DNA from: Chondrus crispus
Lineage: Eukaryota; Rhodophyta; Florideophyceae; Gigartinales; Gigartinaceae
NCBI RefSeq assembly: GCF_000350225.1
Contig: NW_005179031.1
Coordinates: 102,729 to 166,728, forward strand
DNA: 64,000 nucleotides
Reading direction: 5' to 3'
The notes under the pieces were generated by a model. It was given only the letters and a program-made list of their open reading frames with translations, searched no databases and was not told where the DNA came from. A program made the translations under genes and the position numbers. This document shows positions 20,691 to 31,200 of this stretch, one piece after another. Within the stretch, counting starts at the first letter, position 1. Every line of letters starts with the position of its first letter.

Positions 20691-21802
20691 GAGGGCCATT
20701 GCTGTCCAAAGTGAAATGTAGAGATTGTAAACCGTTTGCACTGTACCCTTCCAGTCTTTCTGTAGCGGGAACTCTCGAACGGAACTGAACTTCAAGCTGA
20801 TGGAACTGATGTTCTTTCTTTCTGCTAACATTATAACTCTCCTCTACTTATACTATTTGCTGCAGTGTAAGGCTCTCCAATAATTCTCCGATAACTCTCC
20901 GATAACTCTCCTGGTGTGCGACATGAAATAATATTTCTTGTCTACGCAATATTCGTGCACTCTCCCTGGCTCATTATAGTGCAATATTCGTGCACTCTCC
21001 CTGAATCATTTAGAATAATAATTTGAGAGTCACATATGACACGTTGCACTTTCCGAGTTCATCAGCACGCGAGAGTGCCACGGTCGAGGACGTGCTCTCA
21101 CGCCTTCGGAGCAAAGGTTACTCAAAGGTACTCTACGTATACGGCAGACATCTGGATGTCTCCCAGTACTGTAAGAGCGTGTCGCGACGTGACTGTTTAC
21201 ACGTCTTCAAATATCGCAGATTTGTTGAATCTCGTCCGTAGAATCAATCGCCAGTCAGCCTCTCATTCAGTTGAGTTGAAAATCGCCACGCCTTTAATCT
21301 CGCCCCATCGGTCATCCAGCGGATACACCCATGCGAAAGGCAAAGCTGTCAAAGGGTTCAAAGCCCTCACTTCTCCTCGTTCGTTGAGCTGCCAAATCAA
21401 GGGCGGCACTACACCCAATGGAAATGTACTTTTTTTCCATCAATGCGTAAAAGTCTGGTAACACTCTTCATCGCTTCCAATGCCCTGGCGAATGCTGTAC
21501 TCAGAAAAGAGGTCACGAGAGTGAGGACGAAAATTCTAGCTAGAGCTGCAGAAACTTGTTCCGTAGCAACGTGTGTCTCTTGTTGGAACAGAACAAAGCA
21601 GGCGTCACATTTTGTTCCTTTACTCTTATAGTAATCGAAATGCATGTTCATTGGCGGCAATACAGTCTGGCGACCCCAACAATCTTACAGAAAAAAGATC
21701 GCGTATTTTATTATTAGACACCCCAAACCCAGGCCTGCACCGGGCTGCCACAGCGCAACTCACTCGTCTTTCTCAACTGAAGGGGCCAAGTTATTTGTCG
21801 TA
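20691..21802. other. Intergenic, upstream of the cysteine-rich peptide gene
   Basis: No supported gene. TAACTCTCCGA is repeated near 20880-20910, and GCAATATTCGTGCACTCTCC occurs twice (about 20946 and 20980). The promoter of the gene at 21803 should be here, but no TATA box is clear. Confidence 0.4.
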
Positions 21803-22129
21803 ATGATTGGGAAGTTCGTTCTCTTCGCTAGCCTTGTGGCCTTGGTCATGGTCGCTCAAGCAGCTAGAGTATCACATGGCATGGCGGGCAAGTCACGCAC
21901 GACTGATTCTAATGTGCCAACCGATGCTATTGGGTTCACCGACCGGAATTTCGGAGGCAGGAAATGTCCTTGTAAATGCCATGCCAAGAAGGCGAGGGCA
22001 AAAGACAGCTGCCACGGACGGAGTGCCTGCAAGGTGGGGAGATGTACCTTTGGTCTGCTCCGAAAAGGCCACAATTGCTGTGATAAATCCAAACGCGGAA
22101 TCATTTGCTATGGTCCGTATTGCGGTTAG
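21803..22129 (+). CDS. Small secreted cysteine-rich protein
   Basis: The chosen Met (21803) starts a textbook signal peptide (MIGKFVLFASLVALVMVAQA), although the frame is open further upstream. The protein is 108 residues. After a Ser/Thr-rich spacer the last 55 residues hold ten cysteines in the order CPCKC, C, C, C, CC, C, C, mixed with Lys, Arg, Gly and His. This should form a disulfide-stabilised, positively charged domain. Such small secreted cysteine-rich proteins act in defence, cell-wall or surface roles in many eukaryotes; no specific family is recognised and none is claimed. It ends in YCG and stops with TAG at 22127-22129. Confidence 0.75.
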   Translation: MIGKFVLFASLVALVMVAQAARVSHGMAGKSRTTDSNVPTDAIGFTDRNFGGRKCPCKCHAKKARAKDSCHGRSACKVGRCTFGLLRKGHNCCDKSKRGIICYGPYCG

Positions 22130-23320
22130 GAAGAGTCTGGATTGTCGGAGCCGCATTAATTCTGTGTCGATAGTTTAGAACGGACTATCAAATTCGCGAT
22201 TGGGGTTGAGTTTGAATGGGAAGGGACATGATACGGCACTTCGCTGAAAAGGTCACACCTTGCGCGCCGATTCGACAGCCGTGGAGGCTTGCAGTACCAA
22301 GCCAGAAGCAAGTAGCGTTATCTCATGAAGAAGTTAGCATGTTTGAATAAAGGGAACAAAGAGTCAAGTTGCATCGAACTTCCTTCAACCAATGAGAGGA
22401 TCTGTCGCAGAAGGTAGAGATGGCGGTGACCCCAGCTAAGCAAAGCGGAAGGTGCACCGTGAAAGTACTTTTCGACTGTAGCGTGAATATGTTTGATGAA
22501 CTTGCAATGAGCGCAATTTTGACATGCTGCAGGTCCCTCAGTTTGTCTAATCCAGGAGCAATCTTGCTGCGTTTTCTCTCGGTCATGTTACACAACGTAT
22601 GTGACCTCCACATAGCACAAGACGGATAAGGTCGGCCGTTTGGGGTCTACTAGGGCCAGTCCGCATACTGGCTTCTTTGAGACCGGCTCGCTTCACCCAA
22701 TAGACCGAGCCATCACTACAGTGCTGCTCACGTCAATAGTGGGTTTACGCATAACGAATTCTGCAATAGAGAGTTTACGAATACAAAATTCCGTTCTGCA
22801 TGACAACGAAATATGACTCACAGACACTGTCGTTTTTTGGACGGAAAACCTACAAGCCTGCTGTTACGATGATTCACTACCGATCAATAAATGAGTATTA
22901 CCTTCCAAGCTTTTTACCCCATGAATGTTGTCTGGTTAACACAGTTAGAAACATGCGTCAGAAAGACTATGCAGTTGGTAAAGCAAAGCAGCGGATGCGA
23001 CCTCGCCGCAAGAACGTCCTATTTGCCCTCGCGAGCGATGCCGATGAACTCTTGCTCGTTGATCTCATCTATGTTGTTATGGAGAACATGGATCACGAAG
23101 GTGGGCGAGGGTCTGGGATGGCAAGCACGAAGTATTTGGCGGCAGCCGAACCCCTCCATATGCCCCATATGCACCATATGCACTGTGATGACCACTGAGC
23201 AAAAGGGGAGGTGCCGTTGGCCAACGACGTGAGAGAGGAATGACTGGGAGTCATATGAAGGAATCACCACATGCACCATATGAGGGCTCTTCACGGCTGT
23301 TTTTCTTGTTTCGTTAAGTC
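22130..23320. other. Intergenic region
   Basis: No gene supported. A lone AGGGCCAGTCCGCATACTGG at about 22653 resembles the end of the AGGGC-type MITEs but has no partner. CACCATATG and CATATGCACC motifs cluster near 23155-23285. Confidence 0.4.
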
Positions 23321-23719
23321 AGGGCCATTCCATTCATCGTGATTGGCAATCACGCAATCACGCAATCACGCAATCACGCAATCACGTCAATAAATGGTGC
23401 CTGCTCCCTTGTGGTTGGTTGTTTATATTACGTTTCCTAAAAAATGGTCATGCTCATTAAAGAAATAAACAATCGACTTAAAATTAATCTTGTTCTCCAA
23501 CTTTCTGTAATGCTCCTTGCAATTCTAAAAGATTTAAACCCCATTCAAATAAGCAAGAAGTGCGTTAACACATGCACATGCAAAGCCGTGGAAATGTGCT
23601 TACAGCTACAAGTAGCACACGTTGGAGAAAGGAACGATGCAGAACGACGTTAAATTAATGTCGTGATCGCGTGATTGCGTGATTGCATGATTGCTAATCA
23701 CGATGAATGGAATGGCCCT
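23321..23719. mobile_element. MITE with AGGGCCATTCCATTCATCG termini
   Basis: The left end AGGGCCATTCCATTCATCG continues GTGATTGGCAATCACG and is mirrored at the right end with the same order (about 40-base inverted repeats). It contains an 8-bp tandem repeat near the left end and a shorter degenerate one near the right end. Confidence 0.75.
23347..23386 (+). repeat. Five tandem copies of CAATCACG
   Basis: Five perfect 8-bp units inside the left terminal repeat of the MITE. The right terminus has an inverted version with degenerate units (about 23660-23695), so the repeat number can differ between the two ends. Confidence 0.9.
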
Positions 23720-23993
23720 CAAGCTCCAGGTGAAAAATGAAAAGGCCGTTCTCCCATTTTGCATCTTACACAGGACAGTTGTGACACGATTCACAGAAAA
23801 TTGTACAAATGCGAAAATCATTTTTTCGTAAACCCTCCAATTTTCTCCAAAAACGGTTCGCTTGGTGTGTTTATTCAATGAACATACCAAGCGAACGGTC
23901 ATTGCAAATGCAATGAACTTCATTGCATTTTTACCGAATTTCGTGATCTCGATCAGAGTTTTTCAAGAAATGTTTCACCTTTTCTGTAACTTA

Positions 23994-24505
23994 GGGTGAC
24001 CCCACCGCGCCTTGCCCAAAATCGCAAAAAGCAGACAGTTGTCCTCCGGTAATTGGATCTACTATCTTTTAATCAAGCCGCGCTTTGGGGGAGGTGGTGA
24101 TTCAGAGATGAACCCCACCGCGCCTGTAACACGATACTTCTATCATATTCAGGGTCACCCCAATTAGGCTACAAGTCTGTCGTAGAAATACATTTGGCGC
24201 AAAGAAGCAAGCTACTGCACGCGTCTGTTGCACAATTGGCGCAAAGTCATTTGGAAGAGCTTTGGTAGAGCTGTAAGCACATGAAATTCAGATGTTTTTT
24301 GTACCGTTACTATAGAACGAAGATCGCCCAAACGGCGCTTTGGACAAAAATCTCGACCAAATAATTTTGGTTTGGAAAAGAATCCTGCCCAAATTCTAAA
24401 CTTTAGGACGAATGCTGGCGCAGTGGGGTTAGAAATCTCTTCCATCGGTCCAAACTTTAGTAGTTGGATTTTAGGACTGAAATTTTGTTGGCGGTGGGGT
24501 CACCC
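23994..24505. mobile_element. PIF/Harbinger-like MITE (TTA target duplication)
   Basis: GGGTGACCCCACCGC opens the element and its inverse closes it. TTA flanks both sides (23991-23993 and 24506-24508). A 3-bp TWA duplication with G-rich ends is the Harbinger pattern. The internal segment CCCCACCGCGCCTGTAA is a second partial terminal motif. No transposase inside. Confidence 0.7.
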
Positions 24506-25311
24506 TTATCACAGACCTCCTTGACTATCGCCGAGCAGTACCATTCTCACCGGCTCAATTTGGGTCGGTCTAGAATTTTCAAAAAATCGGTCATTTTACC
24601 CCAGTACTGGCCAGTTTCCCGGTACCAAAAATCTTTGGTTGGCGCCTCTCCAGGCCATCCGGCTCAATTTGGGCCACCTCCCCGCGGCACTTTCATTTCA
24701 GTTGCGACAGCCCGAGCCACGTTCGCGCCGCGGAGTCGTGCCGATCTCCACGAGAACTCCCTTTGTTCCCCTGCAACCCAACCGCCGATCGCCGTGGCCA
24801 CTTTTTTAGGGGAACATCATCAAGAGAAGCCCAAAACTACACTCTAAGTTACGCCCAATGCCATGGCCCTTGACAGGCGACCTGTTTTCTTTTTCACAAT
24901 TCAAATTGCTCGAAGAAGCACGACAGCGACATTCGAAAGCCTTTGAGCTTACGTCTTTCACACGCGATACACATTTAAAGTTGTAGTTGGCGTGAGAGAC
25001 TTTCGAAGTCAACACTGCCGCTGCTTGCATTTTGCGACCTTTTTTGCGTCTTCATCGATTCATAACCGCTATTTTGGAGCTCGTATCTCGCTCATCAGAA
25101 TGTTTTAAACTCGATAGTCGGACCGACGGACACAAGATACCTTTTCAAGCGCTTGTGACGCTTGTATCCTACCGTCTGTTAAGGCATGAATTTTAGATTG
25201 TAATATCATGTTGGTGACCCGTGCGGCCATATTTGTTCTTTGCCCCATCAAAACACGTTCTTCACTGCGAGGAGCATCGTCATGCTCCTTTGTGGACCGA
25301 TTTGCGGACCC

Positions 25312-25920
25312 TTAAAATGTCGCAAAATGGACAAAACGATAGTTCATAGGCCACAAGCCACATTTTATGAATGAGGCGCTGGCATCCTCCGGTGAAATGG
25401 ACTGGTATCCGGCCTTGGCCAGTTTGATCTTGTACGCAGTATTTTCCCACGACAAATGCCTCATAGACAGAAGATGGTCTTGTTTTTCCCTAACTGTGCG
25501 CTGGAATGATCGATTGACGAATTGATCACAGGGTTGGAGAATATGCGTTGTGTTTGCCGGAGCTATTTTGGCGTGCACTGTGCTCATAACAGCATTATCA
25601 ACAGCAAATCCACGCCGCGTGGCATGAAGCGTTATGTTGACTAAAAGGCGTTCGTCGTCTGCCGACAACACAGTCGTGCGGCCAGCATGATTGCCTTCTG
25701 GATCTAGAAATTTTTTTAGCTCGTCCGTCTCTGAGCTTTCGTACGCCTTTATTATTTGCGTGGCTGTTGTGCGGGACACGCCTGTGTCTCGGGATGCTTC
25801 GCGTGCGCTTTCACCTCTTTGGATTAACGAAAGAAGCTTGGCGCGGCGAGCACCCTCCTCTCTTCTTTTCGTGATTCTTTTCTTGTGTGTGAGAGTTTGC
25901 GCTCTCATTGACGGTGGCAT
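25312..25920 (-). pseudogene. Pogo/Tigger-like transposase with central deletion
   Basis: The frame opens at 26073 inside MITE M1; the likely transposase Met is at 25920. The N-terminus has a helix-turn-helix (LLSLIQRGESAREASRDTG then VSRTTATQIIKAY). A DNA-binding second segment follows, and then an abrupt jump to the C-terminal part of a DDE_1 (Tigger-type) domain, APANTTHILQPCDQFVNRSF. The two first catalytic acids and most of the RNase-H fold are missing, without frame loss. The product could bind DNA but could not catalyse transposition. Confidence 0.65.
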
Positions 25921-26035
25921 ACTGCCACTGCCGAGCCGAACGTCGCTTACAGAGGAGGAGGGAGGGATTCGCTGTCGGAATGCGCGGTATGAGTTGGTGA
26001 GATGGACTGTGGGGATTTTGGGAAGGCGGGGAGGG

Positions 26036-26504
26036 CTAGTGTCTAGTTGACAAATGACCTCAGATGAGGTCACTTTTCAACTTATTTTTCTCGACTTGTG
26101 CTAGCTCAACAAGATGGAAAAAAGATACTCTCGACACGGCAATTGACTTCTGCGTTGTGGAAGGGTGGAGTTTGGTGAGATCTGCACGTCTTCTCCAGCC
26201 ATTTTTAAAATGCCCAAAAAGGAGCCTTTTTGGACCAACCTCAAAACGTTTTATGTTGATATCTTCGAAACCAAAACGCCTGTTTAAAAAGTCAACTCAT
26301 CATTGATACTTCATTAGATTCTTAGTCTCTCTGTGCATTGACAACCGCCATCCCAATGTTTTGCAAGATGTTATTGCCGAGCGCGTATACGTTAAAGAAA
26401 TGGTGTCCAAACTGAATGTTTTAAAGTTTCGATTTAATTTATATATTTTTGCAAAAAAAAGCTGGCCTCATATGAGGTCAAATTTCTTGTCGTCTAGACA
26501 CTAG
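26036..26504 (-). mobile_element. MITE family M1, copy 2 (inverted relative to copy 1)
   Basis: It begins CTAGTGTCTAG and ends CTAGACACTAG; the body is the reverse complement of 19712-20203 with small changes. One of the palindromes reads GACCTCAGATGAGGTC instead of GACCTCATATGAGGTC. The element lies inside the pogo-like transposon, between its right terminus and its transposase frame. Confidence 0.85.
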
Positions 26505-26571
26505 AGGCTCGTGATTTGGAAGTGGCCCAAATTGAGCCGTGGCCCAAATTAAGCCGGTGAGAAGGGTACAG

Positions 26572-28930
26572 TACTCGACGTTTTACCCACACAACCCTTT
26601 GTGCTCTTCTGTAGCAGAGCCGTGGGGATTTTCAGACACAGAAGGAACACTTCGGCATTTTGAAGAGGTTTTGAATATGTCTCCCTTTTGACAGCTGTCT
26701 TGATAAGTCGAGATGCTTTTCATGTCATCAGCCTGATTGCGCGTAAAACATGAACTATTTAGACAAAGGACACTCTAAATTGGGAATGTATAATTTCTTT
26801 CGGCATGCTACCCCATCAGGAAAGCTACAGAATGCTAGGGACACAAAATCTCTATGGCAGAACTTTCGAAGAAGTTAAGAAGGGGACATAAATCAGCTGA
26901 TACACTCTAAGATGCTGAAGTAAATAATAGACACGTGCGGAATGTCCCTAACTATCCCGCCCTCCCCCGATTAGCTCTAGCCATTTCCGTGCTTTAGATA
27001 AAACGACAGGGAGAGCTTGGTTTTTAATGCTTCAACGAACAAAACTTGGAGCAATGAATTCCGGACATCGTGCCTACGATACGTGGACTCCACTACAGCT
27101 TCTTGGAAAGTAGCAAGGGAAGTGAACGCAGCGTTATGGCATAGTGAAGTGTCCGCGAAATGTTGAACGTAGAAATATGTGGGCATGGATGGGGTTTTGT
27201 CATGGCCGTCGGCCTCGCTACTTTCGGTGGCCCGTTAACGATGCGAGGCATGCTTCAAACCCAGTTCCAAAATAGGAATATGTTATAGATGCGGCATCAG
27301 CGACTCAGAAAGGTCCCTGCGAAAATGCTTTTGGGGCAGACTAAACATCTTGAGGTTTTCATATCAAAGCTGGTAGTGAAAACACCACAAGCGCGTCTAT
27401 ATACGTCACATCTGGGCACAACTGTCTTCTCAGAAGTCAGAAGTATAGTTGATTTTAAAGGGAAAGCGAACATTGCCAGACAAGGTAGATATGCTCGTGC
27501 ACTGTAGAAACATGTAACAAAGTGACTCTGGGAACGTTTAGAATGATGAAGAGCTGTCTTCTTATCCGGACAAATAGATAGAAGCTAAATTAGGCTAGAG
27601 TCGTTGAAAGAGTGCACTGCAGACCTAAGCGATTGGTGCAGAAGAGAGCCTTCGGGAACGTGAAAGCACATTCGTTATGATATATTTGTATGGTGAGGCG
27701 TGTGAGGGATTGAAAACATTTATACCCTTTTACCGTCAACGTTTTTCCTGGCTAAATCGGATTGCAAATGTTGAGTCTTGTTCATAAAGTCAATGAAATA
27801 CTTTTGGCAAGATTAGGAAGGCATCTTTGAGTGTAGAATGCTTAATGAGTAAGATGGCATTGTTGTTACCATCGCTGGTGTCGCGGGATGGATATCAACA
27901 ATAGCAACATGTGAAAAGCCAAAAACATACAGGGTTCATCCATAGGCATCGTAGACAGACAGTCGCATTTGATAATTCAGATAACTATAGCTCTACTGTT
28001 TACGTTTCCATTGAGACCGTGGATTTCGGCATGGCATGACACTCTCAATTTTGGAGAGCCCCTCGTTTTTGCTTTGAGACAAGCCTTGGGTGTGATTGCC
28101 TCCTTCCGGGAAGAGAGATTCCTAGATGATGCACACAGAGTTCGTCTATGAAGAAAAGCAAGACAGATAGAGAGAGTAGCACGGTAACGAAAGAATTGAG
28201 CAAGTGAGCTTGAACATCTTTATCGCAGCGCAAGAGATCAACTGCAGTTGTAACATGTGTTTACGCAAGGTTTGGCAAAAGCGCATTCCTGATGCCACTG
28301 TTGATTGTTGGGATGATGTCAACAGCGGTTTCTGTGTGAAATTCTGATGATGTTAACTCACACACTTATAACGGGCGAGCATTCGATCGCGCTCCCCATG
28401 CCATTGGGTGAAGCACATGCACTCGTATGCATCCAGCAATGACTGATTTCCGTCGAAAAATTCTTCTGCACTTGGCTGAATGTTCAGAAAGCTCTCTTTT
28501 AACGTGAGCTCAAATCGCACTAAGGTCAAGGCCAACACTCCCCTTTCCTGCTCTACTAGTTTCATTACAAGGTTTCTCGGCACTAGAAGGACATTTTCGA
28601 TGACGGACCACTACTTCGACCTGGAGGCGATTATTTCGCAGAACGCTCGGCAACTGCCGGTAGCAGACGAGTAGTCAGCTTTACAGCTGTGATACTAATT
28701 CTTCTTCACATCTTTTCGCTTGAATTTAATGCATCCCTGCTTCGACGAACCTGGTATAGCAATGAAACGTTTTATTCGCGGTAAGCCAACTTCCATCAAT
28801 TCGGCCAGCCTGTCTGTCACCCACTTCCTACTAGGAATTTCGTCCACAACAGTTGAAACAAGCATCATATGCATCAGTTTACTAGCACCTCAGAATAAAG
28901 GAAATTGGAAAACCTAACTACCAACCCTCC
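26572..28930. other. Intergenic region, no supported gene
   Basis: AT-rich sequence with only short, unconvincing open stretches on both strands. No terminal repeats or tandem arrays were noticed. Confidence 0.5.
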
Positions 28931-29296
28931 CTAATCGTCAAACCTGTCATCATCGTCATCATCATCATCCCCACGTCCACGCCTGTGACGGCGCCTGCAC
29001 CTGCAGCACCTCTTCTTGTTCCACCTGCAACGGCAACGGCACCTACGTCTGCGCCGCTTGCGTTTCCTTCTCGGCCTTCTGTCGTCATCATCATCATCAT
29101 CGTCGTCATCATCATGGTCATCATCATCATCATCGCGCACGGCCGTTTCATCTAGCAGCGTGAGCTGGTCCCCCTTACGGACGGAGAGACCCTTGCCAGC
29201 CCGAATGAGCTCATCAGCAGCGACGGGGACCGGCTTGCCGAAGGAGGTGGCAAAGAGAAGGACCAGGGCGATGAGAAGAAGAACGGAGAATCTCAT
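28931..29296 (-). CDS. Secreted zwitterionic protein: poly-Asp, Arg/Cys-rich, poly-Asp
   Basis: The Met at 29296 begins a clean signal peptide (MRFSVLLLIALVLLFATSFG), while the upstream extension of the frame has no such character. The 121-residue product then has a short neutral region, about 18 acidic residues almost all Asp, a roughly 37-residue block of Arg/Lys with seven Cys in CRCRCR, RCCRC patterns, and a final Asp-rich run ending RFDD. Acid-base-acid segregation could mean an inhibitory acidic pro-part masking a cationic peptide, a calcium- or polysaccharide-binding wall protein, or phase separation. No family is recognised. A TATA box at 29413-29420 lies about 120 bases upstream. Confidence 0.7.
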   Translation of the reverse strand: MRFSVLLLIALVLLFATSFGKPVPVAADELIRAGKGLSVRKGDQLTLLDETAVRDDDDDDHDDDDDDDDDDDRRPRRKRKRRRRRCRCRCRWNKKRCCRCRRRHRRGRGDDDDDDDDRFDD

Positions 29297-29412
29297 CTTC
29301 TTGAGCGGGTTGTTCTTAACGGAAGGTCGGTTTTCTGTGTGATAAGATGAGCGGTTGTGTTGTCGGTTTGAAATTGATGAGTGCAAGTGGGTTTCAGCCC
29401 GACGAGACCGAG

Positions 29413-29420
29413 TATATATA
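29413..29420 (-). promoter_or_regulatory. TATA box of the zwitterionic secreted protein gene
   Basis: TATATATA, about 117 bases before the chosen ATG, in an otherwise GC-mixed context. It supports the start at 29296 over upstream in-frame Mets, which would lie at or before the box. Confidence 0.6.
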
Positions 29421-30062
29421 GCGGGAAGGTGAACAGAGAAGTGAGCGACTCCCTTTCCGCTGAGGACCCTGTCTAGTAAAAGACGAGAAGCTTCTAATGG
29501 TGTAAAGCATTTTGGGCTGATTTGTGGCAAGTATGGGGGAGATTTGGGATACAACTCCTGTACGAAAAATAGACCCGTTTAAAAAAACTGTTGTAAAATC
29601 GTTGCTTGTCATACCAACAGAGAGCGTATGTTGGTATGGCTGACTCCCTTCTGTCTACAGTAAGGCTGGTCGTGTCTGTGGTCGTTGCGATATATTCAGC
29701 ACTTGGCTGGCGTGTTTCGGTCTGCTCTACCCACTGCCCGGACCCCTTTTTTTTAGACTATCGTACTCTAGCTTCCCTATTAAGTTCCGATCATTCTTCC
29801 CTCGTCTCGTCCTGCGACTCCCGTTCCTCTGCGCTCTTTCTTTTTGCGTTTGCTGCCTTTTGCACTTTCTTAGAGTGCCTCCAATCCCTGAGTTCTGCCT
29901 ATGCGACCCCTCACTGAACGGCCACGGCGCATTGCGGCGTGCGTCAATTGTGACACGTGCACTTCCAGTATGACCCCGTTTCATATTCGTAATGTGTAAA
30001 ATGTGTTCAACCTGTATGTACCAGTTCACAAACACTATGCGCTAACACGCAGGTTGGTTCAC
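29421..30062. other. Region probably including the Copia 3' LTR
   Basis: No gene is supported. If the Copia 3' LTR begins at about 30063 (minus), it extends leftward into this stretch. Its far end cannot be placed, since the 5' LTR is outside the window. Confidence 0.4.
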
Positions 30063-30099
30063 ACACCCCTCAGTCGATGAAGACTCCGCCTTCTTCGAC

Positions 30100-31197
30100 T
30101 TAAACCCACGTTTCGATATCGACTTCAAAAGACCTTGGTGCTGGCAGTTGTAGTATTCCCGTTGACATTATCCTGTTCAGCATTCTATAGCTGATAGGCG
30201 TCCTTTTCGTCAACGCATCAACAACATTTGCCTTACCTTGTACACACCGGATGACATTGACCTCCCCTGATTCGAATGAGTGTCTTATGCGCTGTACCGT
30301 CTGCCTGAGACGGTAATCTCTCCCCTCGTGTAGGGTAGTTACAGTGTCGTACAGATCCTTCGAGTCTACGTTCAGTATATGCTTGAAGCTGTCCAACGGA
30401 AACAGCCATGACATTGCCATTTTTACATTATATCCCCTGTCGTCAGCATCGGCGCAGGCCAGTATCGCAGCCCCGTAAGACGAGTGACACACCCTTCTTT
30501 GCTTCCTGCTGGCCCAATCGATCACGTGGTAAAAGGTTTCCGACTCCCCTTTCACTTGCAAGCTTATTCCTACAATCATTCCTGTTTGTCCATACTGCTT
30601 CGCACGCGATATTTTGAATGCAGCATCAGAGAAGGATTCCACTTTTGCCATCGTTATATCACCCTTTAAACTTTTGTACACGATCTCGGCTTTAAGGTCC
30701 TTCAGCTCCTTGAGCATTCCGTTTGCTTTTATGATGTGTTCGATCTTTAAGTAGGGTACACACTGTTGCATATATGATCCGACGTATGCTGCTTGTGGCA
30801 GTGCTCCTCCCCCCAGCCACACTAGCTCGCCTGCTACTGCTCTGAACATGGCAATTTCTTTCGGTGTCGCTCTTGCTTGTGACATCTTCAGCCTTGGTTT
30901 GTCCAGTTGTATTTGGCTTATCGCGTGCATGTACCCGTCTATGGACATCTTTATGGACCCATGCTTGTCCTGTTCTATATCAGCCCCGTTGAATTTTATC
31001 TGCCCTCCCAATATCACTTTGCTGATTGGGAATCTTTCAGCTATTAGCTCATTGCACACTTCGATCTGTTTCGTTTCTCCTGCTATGATTAGGTCATCGG
31101 TCACTTTTGCCAGTATGAGTTGTATCTCTCCTTTGCCATCTCTGTTCAAGAACATCTGAGGTACTCCATTTACTCTAGTGAAGTTGGCTTTTTCCAT
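30100..31197 (-). pseudogene. Copia reverse transcriptase palm and RNase H
   Basis: The open stretch includes the RT active-site block ILAKVTDDLIIAGE (TDD in place of the common YVDD), the MRxxxGELVWLGG-type connection, and the RNase H domain (ESFSDAAFKISR; DWASRKQRRVCHSSYGAA; ILNVDSKDLYDT; KANVVDALTKR). It is in frame with the piece above it across a TAG at 31201-31203. The homologous position should be Trp, so a single TGG to TAG change breaks the polyprotein here. Confidence 0.85.
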
Positions 31198-31200
31198 TAG

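Larger units (their letters stand above)
24536..26571 (-). mobile_element. Deletion derivative of a pogo/Tigger-like DNA transposon
   Basis: Terminal inverted repeats read CnGTACCnTTCTCACCGGCT followed by nAATTTGGG. A second inverted motif, GGCTCAATTTGGGCCAC, lies inside each end (24655-24671 and 26522-26538). Between them is a minus-strand transposase frame that lost its middle, plus MITE M1 copy 2. The right end is bordered by TA, but the left flank does not show it, so the target duplication is unproven. Confidence 0.6.

Noticed and set aside
23347..23386. Tandem CAATCACG array considered as a CRISPR-like repeat.
   Set aside because: No spacers, eukaryotic context, and it belongs to MITE terminal repeats.
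28918..29151. Met-rich minus-strand frame and Ser-rich plus-strand frame over the Asp-coding repeat.
   Set aside because: Both are frame shadows of GAT/GAC runs; the frame with signal peptide and TATA box is the sensible one.
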